Shown in pieces: positions 34,464-42,820 of a stretch of DNA of 64,000 bases. Positions within the stretch are counted from its first letter, which is position 1, and every line of letters begins with the position of its first letter. This stretch comes from Blautia sp900556555 (GTDB lineage: Bacteria > Bacillota > Clostridia > Lachnospirales > Lachnospiraceae), in the NCBI GenBank assembly GCA_964250615.1, contig CAXUGM010000004.1, one strand, 5' to 3'. Both the position numbers and the translations under genes were made by a program. The notes below the pieces were generated by a model. It saw only the letters and a program-made list of their open reading frames with translations, was not told the origin of the DNA and did no database searches.

Positions 34464-34477
34464 CGAATATATGTTCT
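34464..34477. promoter_or_regulatory. LexA-type box 1
   Basis: CGAATATATGTTCT: GAAT-N4-GTTC, one mismatch from the Gram-positive SOS box GAAC-N4-GTTC. It lies between the -10 box and the start of the radical-SAM repair gene. Confidence 0.75.
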
Positions 34478-34483
34478 GTTTTT

Positions 34484-34512
34484 ATTGTAGTAGAAATATA
34501 GACAAATGTCAA
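34484..34512 (-). promoter_or_regulatory. Promoter of the repair gene pair
   Basis: On the minus strand TTGACA (34507-34512), a 17-base spacer and TACAAT (34484-34489). It is nearly perfect, as is common for LexA-repressed promoters. Confidence 0.85.
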
Positions 34513-34525
34513 GAACAAATGTTCG
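34512..34525. promoter_or_regulatory. LexA-type box 2
   Basis: AGAACAAATGTTCG contains a perfect GAAC-N4-GTTC palindrome. It abuts and overlaps by one base the -35 box of the repair-gene promoter. Confidence 0.85.
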
Positions 34526-34602
34526 GAAGTGAAAGAGGGATAAAAGTTCTTATTTTTGTATGGAAAACATATAATATAGCAATATGATGAAGGGGGTATG
34601 TT

Positions 34603-36072
34603 ATGGATACATATAATATTTATAAAGATATACAGGCCCGTACCAATGGGGAAATCTACATAGGGGTGGTAGGTCCGGTCCGTACAGGAAAATCTACCTT
34701 TGTGCGCAGATTTATGGAAATGGCGGTACTGCCTAATATGGAGGAGAATCAGAGAAAGGAAGTCCGTGACCAGCTTCCTCTGAGTGGTTCAGGGAAACTA
34801 ATTACCACGGTAGAACCGAAATTTATTCCAAAAGAGGCAGCAAGGATTCAGATTGGAGAGGAAGTGGATGCTAAAATCCGCCTTATTGACTGTGTTGGAT
34901 TTCTGGTGCCGGATGCCGGAGGAAATATGGAAGACGGCAAGGAGAGAATGGTAAAAACACCATGGTTTGGATATGAGATTCCTTTTCATCAGGCAGCAGA
35001 AACTGGCACAAGAAAAGTAATAGAAGAACATTCAAGTATCGGAATCGTACTGACCTGTGATGGCTCTTTTGGAGATATACCGAGAGAAAATTTTATAGAG
35101 AGTGAAGAAAAAACAATAGCAGAATTAAAGAAAGCCGGGAAACCTTTTTTAGTTCTGATCAATTCCCAGAAGCCCTATAAAGAAGAAACTTTAAATTTGG
35201 CAGAAGAACTCCGGAAAAAATATGAAGTCAGTGTTTTGAGCGTAAACTGTGAACAGCTTAGGAAGGATGATGTATCCAGAATTTTGGAGAAAATCCTATA
35301 TGAATTTCCCATTGTCCAGATGGAATTTTACATTCCTAAATGGGTAGAAATGCTTCCCTTTGACCATTATTTGAAGGAACGGCTGCTTCTGGAAATAAAA
35401 GCATTGATGGGCAAAACCAGATATGTGAAAGATATTTCCCGGGAACCATTTTTGTTAGATTGTGAGTATGTCCGAAAGATGACACCAGAAAAAATAGATC
35501 TGTCAACAGGAAAAGTCAGAATACGTGTGGATATGGATGAAGTGTGGTATTATACCATCCTAAGTGAGATGACAGGGGTTGAGATTTCAGATGAGTACGA
35601 ATTGATCCATACCATGCAGGAACTTGCAAAAATGAAGGAAGAATATGTGAAAGTGCAGGGTGCAATTTCTTCAGTAAGAGGAAAGGGATACGGTGTGGTA
35701 ACACCAGATCAAAGCGAGATTAAATTAGAGGAGCCAGTGGTGATCAAACAGGGAAGTAAATATGGCGTGAAGATTAAATCCGTAAGTCCTTCGATTCATA
35801 TGATTAGGGCAAATATTGAGACAGAAATTGCTCCAATCGTAGGAAGTGAGGAGCAGGCCAAGGATCTGATATCCTATATCAAAGGAAGCGAAGAACGGAA
35901 AGAAAGTATCTGGCAGACCAATATTTTTGGCAAGTCTATTGAAGAATTGGTGGAAGATGGAATTCATACGAAACTGGTGCAGATTGGAGAAGAAAGCCAG
36001 GTAAAACTTCAGGATACCATGCAGAAAATCGTCAATGACAGCAAGGGTGGTATGGTATGTATTATTATTTAG
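34603..36072 (+). CDS. spoIVA: Stage IV sporulation protein A
   Basis: SpoIVA is the ATP-driven morphogenetic protein that forms the basement layer of the spore coat on the forespore surface. The 489 residues are full length. The Walker A GPVRTGKST lies at residues 24-32, and TVEPKFIPKEAA and the C-terminal end KGGMVCIII are typical. The start follows AAGGGGG. Upstream, CATATAAT (34568-34575) resembles a sigma-E -10 box, but no matching -35 was found. It indicates that the lineage has at least part of the endospore programme. It is unrelated in function to its neighbours. Confidence 0.96.
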   Translation: MDTYNIYKDIQARTNGEIYIGVVGPVRTGKSTFVRRFMEMAVLPNMEENQRKEVRDQLPLSGSGKLITTVEPKFIPKEAARIQIGEEVDAKIRLIDCVGFLVPDAGGNMEDGKERMVKTPWFGYEIPFHQAAETGTRKVIEEHSSIGIVLTCDGSFGDIPRENFIESEEKTIAELKKAGKPFLVLINSQKPYKEETLNLAEELRKKYEVSVLSVNCEQLRKDDVSRILEKILYEFPIVQMEFYIPKWVEMLPFDHYLKERLLLEIKALMGKTRYVKDISREPFLLDCEYVRKMTPEKIDLSTGKVRIRVDMDEVWYYTILSEMTGVEISDEYELIHTMQELAKMKEEYVKVQGAISSVRGKGYGVVTPDQSEIKLEEPVVIKQGSKYGVKIKSVSPSIHMIRANIETEIAPIVGSEEQAKDLISYIKGSEERKESIWQTNIFGKSIEELVEDGIHTKLVQIGEESQVKLQDTMQKIVNDSKGGMVCIII

Positions 36073-36091
36073 TCAGAATGCCTGATTTGCG

Positions 36092-36120
36092 TTGACTTTT
36101 TTTAGCAAAAATTATATAAT
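36092..36120 (+). promoter_or_regulatory. Promoter of the cobamide operon
   Basis: TTGACT (36092-36097), a 17-base spacer and TATAAT (36115-36120). It lies 25 bases before the riboswitch and starts the operon. Confidence 0.85.
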
Positions 36121-36144
36121 ATACACGGTAAAACAAAAGAAAAA

Positions 36145-36220
36145 CTGAACATTTTATTGGAAGCAGATGAAATTCCTGCGCAAGTCCGTTACTGTAAAGC
36201 CAGATACAAAAAATGTTCAG
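36145..36220 (+). ncRNA. Cobalamin (B12) riboswitch upstream of cbiD
   Basis: The conserved core reads GATGAAATTCC, then GTCCGTTACTGTAA and AGCCAGATAC, as in B12 riboswitches. CTGAACATTTT (36145-36155) and AAAATGTTCAG (36210-36220) form the closing stem. The aptamer is compact and lacks the GGTGCC arm. It should lower cobamide-operon expression when the cofactor is plentiful. Confidence 0.9.
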
Positions 36221-36288
36221 AAGAGAAAAAGGCAATCTGCGGCAACCGGATACCTTTGAATAACAATATGATTGAGCAGGTCATTTAG

Positions 36289-36323
36289 AATCCGTTGTCC
36301 ACTGGTGACAGCGGATTTTTTAT
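36289..36323 (+). terminator. Riboswitch-linked terminator before cbiD
   Basis: AATCCGTTGTC (36289-36299) pairs with GACAGCGGATT (36307-36317), followed by TTTTTTAT. It lies about 70 bases after the B12 aptamer and is its likely expression platform. Confidence 0.88.
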
Positions 36324-36362
36324 CGCAATCAAAATATTTTCTATGTGAAAGCAAGGAGATGT

Positions 36363-37544
36363 ATGGTGCATAAGACAGGGCTGGAAGGATATTACAGCAT
36401 AAAAAACAATCAGAAAATGAGATTTGGATACACCACAGGATCCTGTGCAGCAGGGGCAGCCAAAGCTGCGGCCAGAATGCTGCTGGGAGACGAAAGTATC
36501 ACAAGAGAAACCTTATTAACCCCTAAGGGGATTCTTCTAAATCTGGACATTCTGCATATTACACGGGGGAAAAACTGGGTTTCCTGTGCAGTGAGAAAAG
36601 ATGCGGGAGATGACCCTGATATCACAGATAAGTTGGAAATTTTTGCAAAAGTTGAAAAGTGTGACCAGCCTGGTATTCAGATACTGGGTGGCCCGGGAGT
36701 CGGGATTGTGACAAAAAAAGGACTGGAACAGCCTGTGGGAAGTCCTGCGATCAATAAAGTCCCCCGTATGATGATTACAGAAGAATTAGAAGCTGTATCG
36801 AGAGAAAATCAGTACACTGGAGGGCTGTGTGTTACAATTAGTGTACCGGAAGGTGAGAAGACGGCAAAAAGAACATTTAACCCAAGGCTTGGTATCACCG
36901 GCGGTATTTCCATACTGGGTACATCCGGGATTGTGGAGCCCATGAGTGAGGCTGCATTGATAAAAAGCATTGAAGTTGAGATGCGTCAGAAGGTGGAAAA
37001 CGGAGCTGAATACCTGCTGGTCACTCCTGGAAATTACGGAGCAGCTTATGTACAGGAACATATGAATCTGCCTTTTGAAGATAATATGAAATGCAGCAAT
37101 TATGTGGGAGAAACTTTAGATATGGCAGTCGATATGGGGGTAAAGGGAATCTTATTCATTTCCCATATCGGTAAGTTCGTGAAGGTGGCTGCCGGGATTA
37201 TGAACACACATTCCAGAAGTGCAGATGCCAGAGCAGAAATTCTGGCGGCAAATGCCATAAGAGCGGGAATTTCCCCGGAGTGTGCCAGAGAAATTCTGGA
37301 TACCATCACAACAGATGAAGCATTAACCATTATAAAAAGGGAAGGGCTTCTGGAGCCTGTTATGAAGGAACTGACACAGAGAATTTTATTTTATCTGAAT
37401 CACAGAGCCTATGACAGAATGCTCTTAGGAGCTGTTCTGTTTTCCAATCAACATGGATATCTTGGAGAAACGGAACACGTCAGAACTCTGGAAAAACTTA
37501 TCAATGAACAAAAGCGTATGCAGACAAAGGAGGAGCACCTATGA
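36363..37544 (+). CDS. cbiD: Cobalt-precorrin-5B C1-methyltransferase
   Basis: CbiD methylates C-1 of the corrin ring in the anaerobic (early cobalt) pathway. The protein has 393 residues from the ATG at 36363, which sits 5 bases after AAGGAG. The hallmark LRFGYTTGSCAAGAAKAAA-like segment is near the start; later segments include LGGPGVGIVTKKGL, FNPRLGITGGISILGTSGIVEPMS and FISHIGKFVKVAAGIMNTHS. It is the first gene of the riboswitch-controlled operon and overlaps cbiL by ATGA. Confidence 0.95.
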   Translation: MVHKTGLEGYYSIKNNQKMRFGYTTGSCAAGAAKAAARMLLGDESITRETLLTPKGILLNLDILHITRGKNWVSCAVRKDAGDDPDITDKLEIFAKVEKCDQPGIQILGGPGVGIVTKKGLEQPVGSPAINKVPRMMITEELEAVSRENQYTGGLCVTISVPEGEKTAKRTFNPRLGITGGISILGTSGIVEPMSEAALIKSIEVEMRQKVENGAEYLLVTPGNYGAAYVQEHMNLPFEDNMKCSNYVGETLDMAVDMGVKGILFISHIGKFVKVAAGIMNTHSRSADARAEILAANAIRAGISPECAREILDTITTDEALTIIKREGLLEPVMKELTQRILFYLNHRAYDRMLLGAVLFSNQHGYLGETEHVRTLEKLINEQKRMQTKEEHL

Positions 37545-38233
37545 GTGGCAAATTGTTTGGACTTGGAGTTGGTCCGGGAGATCCGGAACTGCTGACCATT
37601 AAGGCATTAAGAATCATCAAAGAGAGTGATATCATTGCAGTGCCCGGCAATAAAACAGAGGAAAGTGTTGCTTACCAGATTGTGAAAGGAGTTTATCCTG
37701 AGCTTGATCAAAAGCATCTGCTTCCTATTGCCATGCCTATGACAAAAGATCCTGCAGTGCTGGAAGAAAACCATCAAAAAGCAGCAGAAGAAGTGGGGAA
37801 TTTTCTAAGAGAAGGGAAACAGGTGGCCTTTCTGACGCTTGGGGATCCTACCGTATATTCCACCTATCTGTATGTACATAAACGTATTTTGAATCAGGGA
37901 TATGAGGCGGAAATTGTCAGCGGAATCACTTCTTTTTGTGCGGTTGCAGCACGTCTGAACATGGGATTAGTTGAGATGGCAGAGCCTCTTCATGTAATAC
38001 CTGCAACCTATCAGGCAGCAGAGATGGACAATGTTCTGAAACTTCCAGGAACCAAAGTTTTAATGAAAACTGGAAGGAAAATGGAACAGGTCCGGGAAAG
38101 TATTTTAAACAGCGGACAAAAGGCAGTAATGATAGAAAACTGTGGAATGCCTTCTGAGAAAATATACGAGACAGCAGAGGCGATTCCGAAACAGGCGGGA
38201 TATTATTCCCTGATTATAGTAAAAGAACAGTAG
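37541..38233 (+). CDS. cbiL: Cobalt-precorrin-2 C20-methyltransferase
   Basis: CbiL adds the C-20 methyl group from SAM. The 230 residues show the tetrapyrrole methylase fold: GLGVGPGDPELLTIKALRII at the N-terminus, LTLGDPTVYSTY and IVSGITSFCAVAARLNM. It is distinguished from CbiF/CbiH by the VPGNK ... AYQIVKG region. Start codon overlaps the cbiD stop (ATGA). Confidence 0.94.
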   Translation: MSGKLFGLGVGPGDPELLTIKALRIIKESDIIAVPGNKTEESVAYQIVKGVYPELDQKHLLPIAMPMTKDPAVLEENHQKAAEEVGNFLREGKQVAFLTLGDPTVYSTYLYVHKRILNQGYEAEIVSGITSFCAVAARLNMGLVEMAEPLHVIPATYQAAEMDNVLKLPGTKVLMKTGRKMEQVRESILNSGQKAVMIENCGMPSEKIYETAEAIPKQAGYYSLIIVKEQ

Positions 38234-38245
38234 GAGAAAAAGAGC

Positions 38246-39010
38246 ATGATACATTTTGTAGGAGCAGGAAGCGGTGCAGCAGATTTAATTACATTGAGAG
38301 GAAAAAAGTTTCTGGAAGAGGCAGATGTGGTGATTTATGCAGGCTCTCTGGTAAATCCGCAGTTGCTGGAATATACGAAAGAAGGAAGCAGTATTTACAA
38401 CAGTGCAAAGATGACTTTAGAGGAAGTTCTGGAGGTGATGACAGCAGCGGAAGAGGAAGGGAAAGATACCGTCCGGCTGCATACCGGTGACCCTTGTCTG
38501 TACGGAGCAATCAGGGAGCAGATGGATATCCTGGATGAGAAAGGAATCGCCTATGACTACTGTCCTGGTGTAAGCTCTTTCTGCGGTGCAGCATCCGCAC
38601 TGAATTTGGAATATACACTTCCGAATGTATCTCAGAGTGTAATTATCACACGTATGGCAGGAAGAACACCAGTGCCGGAAAAAGAGAGTATCGAATCTTT
38701 TGCAGCACATCACGCTACCATGGTGGTATTTTTAAGCACAGGGCTTTTAGAGGAACTGTCAAAGAGGCTGATTGCAGGAGGATATGAGCCGGATACACCG
38801 GCCGCCATTGTATATAAAGCGACTTGGGAAGATGAGAAATCTTTTGTATGTACCGTTGAGACTCTTGCACAGACTGCCAGAGAAAATAATATTACAAAAA
38901 CAGCATTAATGATTATCGGAGATGCAGTGGCACATCACAGCTATGAGCGTTCTAAACTGTATGATCCGGGATTTACAACAGAGTTCAGAAAGGGAACTGA
39001 TCAGGGGTGA
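38246..39010 (+). CDS. cbiF: Cobalt-precorrin-4 C11-methyltransferase
   Basis: CbiF methylates C-11. The 254 residues begin MIHFVGAGSGAADLITLRGKK (typical CobM/CbiF start), then have YAGSLVNPQLL, LHTGDPCLYGAIREQMDIL and VIITRMAGRTPVPEKESI. A weak GGAG site precedes the ATG. It ends five bases before cbiG. Confidence 0.95.
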   Translation: MIHFVGAGSGAADLITLRGKKFLEEADVVIYAGSLVNPQLLEYTKEGSSIYNSAKMTLEEVLEVMTAAEEEGKDTVRLHTGDPCLYGAIREQMDILDEKGIAYDYCPGVSSFCGAASALNLEYTLPNVSQSVIITRMAGRTPVPEKESIESFAAHHATMVVFLSTGLLEELSKRLIAGGYEPDTPAAIVYKATWEDEKSFVCTVETLAQTARENNITKTALMIIGDAVAHHSYERSKLYDPGFTTEFRKGTDQG

Positions 39011-39014
39011 AGAA

Positions 39015-40130
39015 ATGAAAATTGCAATTATCAGTTTCAGCCGTACTGGTTACAGGCTGAGCGAAATGATCTACTGGGTGTTAAAAGAACGAGATTACGA
39101 AGTGACCTCTTACACCAAAAGTAAATACACAAAAAAGATTTTGGATGAATCTCAATTAGATGACGAATCCAGAGATTTCCGCAACACAAAAATGTTTGCA
39201 AAACCTGTGGATGAATCCATGAAAGAATGGACAGGCAGACGTTTTCAGGACAGTGATGCCATTATCTTTATCGGTGCATGCGGAATCGCAGTAAGAAGCA
39301 TTGCTCCATTTGTAAAAAGCAAAAAAATAGACCCGGCTGTGGTGGTGGTAGATGAGCAGGGAAGCTTTTCGATTTCTCTTTTGTCAGGTCATATTGGAGG
39401 TGCCAATGAACTGGCAGAAGAGGTAGCAGATATTGTCCATGCACAGCCTGTAGTGACCACAGCAACTGACTTAAACGGAAAATTTGCAGTGGATGTTTTT
39501 GCTAAAAAAAATAATTGTTTTATTTCAGATATGGAGCTGGCCAAGGAGATTTCAGCAGCTTTGCTGGCAGGAAAAGAAATTGGATTTGCCAGTGATTTTC
39601 CGTGGATAGGAGATATTCCTGAAGAATTAAAACTCTACGAAGAAGGGAAAGAAAATCCGGATATAGGAATCTGCGTCACTTCAGGATATTCAGAGCATCC
39701 TTTTATTCATACCCTGTATTTAATACCAAGAGTCATCACTACAGGAGTAGGATGCCGGAAAGGAACACCAAAGGAAGTCGTAGAGAAAGTAATCAGGAGA
39801 GCCTGTGATGAAGTCCTTGTTCCATCCATTGCCATGGAGCAGGTGGCAAGTATTGACCTGAAAGCAGACGAAGAAGGAATTCTTCAGTATTGTGAGGAAA
39901 GAAAACTTCCTTTTGTTACTTACACGGCAGACGAATTAAAAGAAGCAGAGGGAGTATTCACGTCTTCTGACTTTGTGGAGGATATTACAGGTGTGGATAA
40001 TGTATGTGAACGGGCAGCTATCCTGGGAAGTTCCAGAGAAGGGAACGGCCGTCTGATCCAGCGTAAATATGCCCAGGATGGAGTGACTGTGGCACTGGCT
40101 ATGAAGAAATGGAGTGTGAATTTTGAGTAA
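39015..40130 (+). CDS. cbiG: Cobalt-precorrin-5A hydrolase
   Basis: CbiG opens the delta-lactone of cobalt-precorrin-5A with loss of acetaldehyde, the ring-contraction step. The 371 residues have FIGACGIAVRSIAPFVKSKK, VVVVDEQGSFSISLLSGHIGGANELA, and the C-terminal domain GVGCRKGTP ... LGSSREGNGRL. The ATG at 39015 follows GGGG...AAGAA; longer frames run into cbiF. Its last eight bases overlap cbiH. Confidence 0.94.
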   Translation: MKIAIISFSRTGYRLSEMIYWVLKERDYEVTSYTKSKYTKKILDESQLDDESRDFRNTKMFAKPVDESMKEWTGRRFQDSDAIIFIGACGIAVRSIAPFVKSKKIDPAVVVVDEQGSFSISLLSGHIGGANELAEEVADIVHAQPVVTTATDLNGKFAVDVFAKKNNCFISDMELAKEISAALLAGKEIGFASDFPWIGDIPEELKLYEEGKENPDIGICVTSGYSEHPFIHTLYLIPRVITTGVGCRKGTPKEVVEKVIRRACDEVLVPSIAMEQVASIDLKADEEGILQYCEERKLPFVTYTADELKEAEGVFTSSDFVEDITGVDNVCERAAILGSSREGNGRLIQRKYAQDGVTVALAMKKWSVNFE

Positions 40131-40854
40131 ATTATATGTGGTTGGCATCGGTCCTGGTGCCTATGAAAAAATGACAATTGAAGCCGCAGAGGCATTAAAA
40201 AAGAGCGATGTGATTATCGGATATACAGTGTATGTAGATTTGGTAAAGGATCATTTTCCAGGGAAAGAATTTCTTACAACACCTATGAAAAAAGAAGTGG
40301 ACAGATGTGTACTGGCCTTTGAAGAAGCAAGAAAAGGCAAGACGGCAGCCATGATCTGCAGCGGAGACGCAGGGGTCTACGGGATGTCAGGACTCATGTA
40401 TGAAGTAGGTGTTAATTACCCGGAAGTGGAGCTTGAAATTATCCCGGGTGTTACGGCGGCTACAGGCGGTGCAGCAGTACTTGGTGCTCCTCTGATCCAT
40501 GATTTCTGCCTGATCAGCCTCAGTGATCTGCTTACCCCATGGGAGAAAATCGAAGCACGGCTTTTGGCTGCAGCCCAGGCGGATTTTGTAGTCTGCCTCT
40601 ATAATCCATCCAGTAAAAAACGCCATGATTACCTGGAAAAAGCATGTAATCTTATGATGAAATATAAATCTCCTGAGACAGTTTGCGGTATTGTAGGAAA
40701 TATCGGAAGAGATGGGGAAGCCATGGAAGTAATGACTTTAGAGGAACTGAAAACTACAAAGGTCGATATGTTTACAACCGTCTTTGTGGGGAATTCACAG
40801 ACGAAGAACATCAATGGAAAAATGGTGACACCGAGAGGCTATAAGAATGTGTAA
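40123..40854 (+). CDS. cbiH: Cobalt-precorrin-3B C17-methyltransferase
   Basis: CbiH methylates C-17 and contracts the ring. The 243 residues have YVVGIGPGAYEKMTIEAAEAL, GYTVYVDLVKDHF, CSGDAGVYGMSGLMYEV, PGVTAATGGAAVLGAPLIHDFCLISLSD-type sequence and LYNPSSKKR. The start is TTG at 40123, inside the end of cbiG, with GGAG about nine bases upstream. It overlaps the next gene by eight bases. Confidence 0.94.
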   Translation: MSKLYVVGIGPGAYEKMTIEAAEALKKSDVIIGYTVYVDLVKDHFPGKEFLTTPMKKEVDRCVLAFEEARKGKTAAMICSGDAGVYGMSGLMYEVGVNYPEVELEIIPGVTAATGGAAVLGAPLIHDFCLISLSDLLTPWEKIEARLLAAAQADFVVCLYNPSSKKRHDYLEKACNLMMKYKSPETVCGIVGNIGRDGEAMEVMTLEELKTTKVDMFTTVFVGNSQTKNINGKMVTPRGYKNV

Positions 40855-42820
40855 AGTTATTGTGTTTGCAGGTACAACAGAGGGCAGAGAGATTGCAGAA
40901 TTTCTGGACAGAAAAGGAATTCCTGCCCATATTTGTGTGGCAACAGAATACGGAGAACAACTTTTGCAGGGTGGGCAAAATCTGGAAATTTCCCATGAAC
41001 GCCTAAGTGCAGAAGAGATGGAACTGCTAATCAAAGAAAAAAAATGTGAGATGGTCATAGATGCTACGCACCCCTATGCAGCAGAAGTGACGATTAATAT
41101 AAAAAAAGCATGTGAGGCAGCGGAAGTTTCCTATATAAGAGTTTTACGAGAAAATCAGGAGAACCAGAATTCAGGAGACTGCCTTTATGCAGATAGTGTA
41201 GAAGATGCAGTGGCTCTTTTGGAGCATACGAAGGGAAATATCCTGGCAACCACAGGGAGCAAGGAAGCGGGTAAGTACACAGCATTAACAGATTATGAAA
41301 ACCGTGTGTTTTTGAGAGTTTTATCCTTGCCAGATGTGGTAAAACAGTGTAAAGAATTAGGATTTCAGGGAAAAAATTTAATCTGTATGCAAGGACCTTT
41401 TTCGGAAGAATTAAATATAGCAATGCTGCGGCAATGGAATTGTAAATACCTGGTAACAAAGATGTCAGGTGCAACCGGAGGATTCCAGGAAAAAATAGAT
41501 GCAGCAAGAACCTGCGGCTGTATTCCTGTGATTATCGGAAGACCTCTAAAGGAAAGCGGGATGTCTGTCAACAAATGCAAACGGGTATTGTGTCAGAAAT
41601 TTTCACTGAAATCTCAGGCAGAAATTTCCCTTGTGGGAATCGGCATGGGTAGTGCAGAGACAAGAACAGAGGAAGCTTCAAGAGCTATCCGGGAAGCTGA
41701 CCTTCTAATAGGAGCCAGACGGATGATCGATTCCTGCAGAGAGTTTGGAAAGGACTGTTATATAGAATATGACAGTCAGAAGATAGCACAGTATCTGGCA
41801 GAACATCCGGAGTATGAAAAAGTGGCAGTTCTTCTGTCTGGTGATCCTGGATTTAACAGCGGTGCAAAAAAGCTTTTGGATGTTCTTGGAGATCAGGTAA
41901 AGGTTATCAGTGGAATTTCCTCTGCATCCTATTTTATGAGTCGGATTCAAAAGTCCTGGGATGATGTCCTGATTACAAGTGCACACGGGAAACACACCAA
42001 TTTAGTATCCCTGATCAAAAGAAATAAAAAAGTATTTTCGATTCTGGGAACCCGTGACGGAATCCGGAATCTGGCACAGGAAATGGTGGCATTGGGATTG
42101 AACCGCATGCAACTGTACACAGGAGAGTGCCTGTCTTACCCGGATGAAAAAATAAGAAAAGGAGCACCGGAGGATTTCCTGAATTACGAAGCAGACCCTC
42201 TGAGTGTGGTCTATGTGGAAAATCCAGATGCACAGAAAGAATATGTGACCCATGGGATTCCAGACACAGAATTTTTAAGAGAAAAAGTGCCTATGACAAA
42301 AGAAGAGGTGCGGACCGTATCGTTATCTAAGCTTCATCTGGAAGAGGATTCTGTGTGTTATGATGTTGGTGCAGGAACAGGTTCTGTATCAATTGAAATG
42401 GCTTCAAGAGCCTGGAATGGAAAGGTTTATGCCATTGAAAAAAAGGCACTGGCTGTAGAATTGTTAAAGAAAAACAGAGAAAAATTTGCAGTGGAGAATC
42501 TTGAAATCATAGAGGGAACAGCACCGGAAGCATTAGAAAATCTGGAGCCACCTACCCATGCTTTTATCGGAGGTTCTTCTGGAAATATGGAAACCATTTT
42601 AAGGCTTCTTCTGGAAAAAAATCCTTCGGTCAGGATTGTGATTAATTGCATTGCCCTTGAGACGGTTTCTGAGACACTGCAATGTCTGAAAACACTTCCT
42701 GTGAAGGAAGAAGAAATCCTTCAGATTTCCGTGAGCAAAGGAAAATCCGTAGGAAATTATCATATGATGATGGGCGAAAATCCAATTTATATTATTTCCT
42801 GTACAGGAGGTGCGGGATGA
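40847..42820 (+). CDS. Fusion CobK/CbiJ - CbiE - CbiT (precorrin-6A reductase + C5,C15-methyltransferase/decarboxylase)
   Basis: This 657-residue protein joins three enzymes. Residues 1-250 are cobalt-precorrin-6A reductase (VFAGTTEGREIAEFL, IDATHPYAAEVT, LATTGSKE, CMQGPFSEELN). Residues about 262-465 are CbiE, a SAM methylase (LVGIGMGSAETRTEEASRA, LLSGDPGFNSGAKKLL, ISSASYFMSRI). Residues about 475-657 are CbiT, the C15-methyltransferase and decarboxylase (PMTKEEVRTVSLSKL, DVGAGTGSVSIEMA, FIGGSSGNMETIL). Together they catalyse consecutive reduction, C5/C15 methylation and decarboxylation. CbiE-CbiT fusions (CobL-like) are well known; adding CobK is less usual. Confidence 0.95.
   Translation: MCKVIVFAGTTEGREIAEFLDRKGIPAHICVATEYGEQLLQGGQNLEISHERLSAEEMELLIKEKKCEMVIDATHPYAAEVTINIKKACEAAEVSYIRVLRENQENQNSGDCLYADSVEDAVALLEHTKGNILATTGSKEAGKYTALTDYENRVFLRVLSLPDVVKQCKELGFQGKNLICMQGPFSEELNIAMLRQWNCKYLVTKMSGATGGFQEKIDAARTCGCIPVIIGRPLKESGMSVNKCKRVLCQKFSLKSQAEISLVGIGMGSAETRTEEASRAIREADLLIGARRMIDSCREFGKDCYIEYDSQKIAQYLAEHPEYEKVAVLLSGDPGFNSGAKKLLDVLGDQVKVISGISSASYFMSRIQKSWDDVLITSAHGKHTNLVSLIKRNKKVFSILGTRDGIRNLAQEMVALGLNRMQLYTGECLSYPDEKIRKGAPEDFLNYEADPLSVVYVENPDAQKEYVTHGIPDTEFLREKVPMTKEEVRTVSLSKLHLEEDSVCYDVGAGTGSVSIEMASRAWNGKVYAIEKKALAVELLKKNREKFAVENLEIIEGTAPEALENLEPPTHAFIGGSSGNMETILRLLLEKNPSVRIVINCIALETVSETLQCLKTLPVKEEEILQISVSKGKSVGNYHMMMGENPIYIISCTGGAG

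Noticed and set aside
34540..34575. Sigma-E promoter for spoIVA
   Set aside because: CATATAAT fits a -10, but no -35 element stands at the right distance, so it is not listed as a feature.
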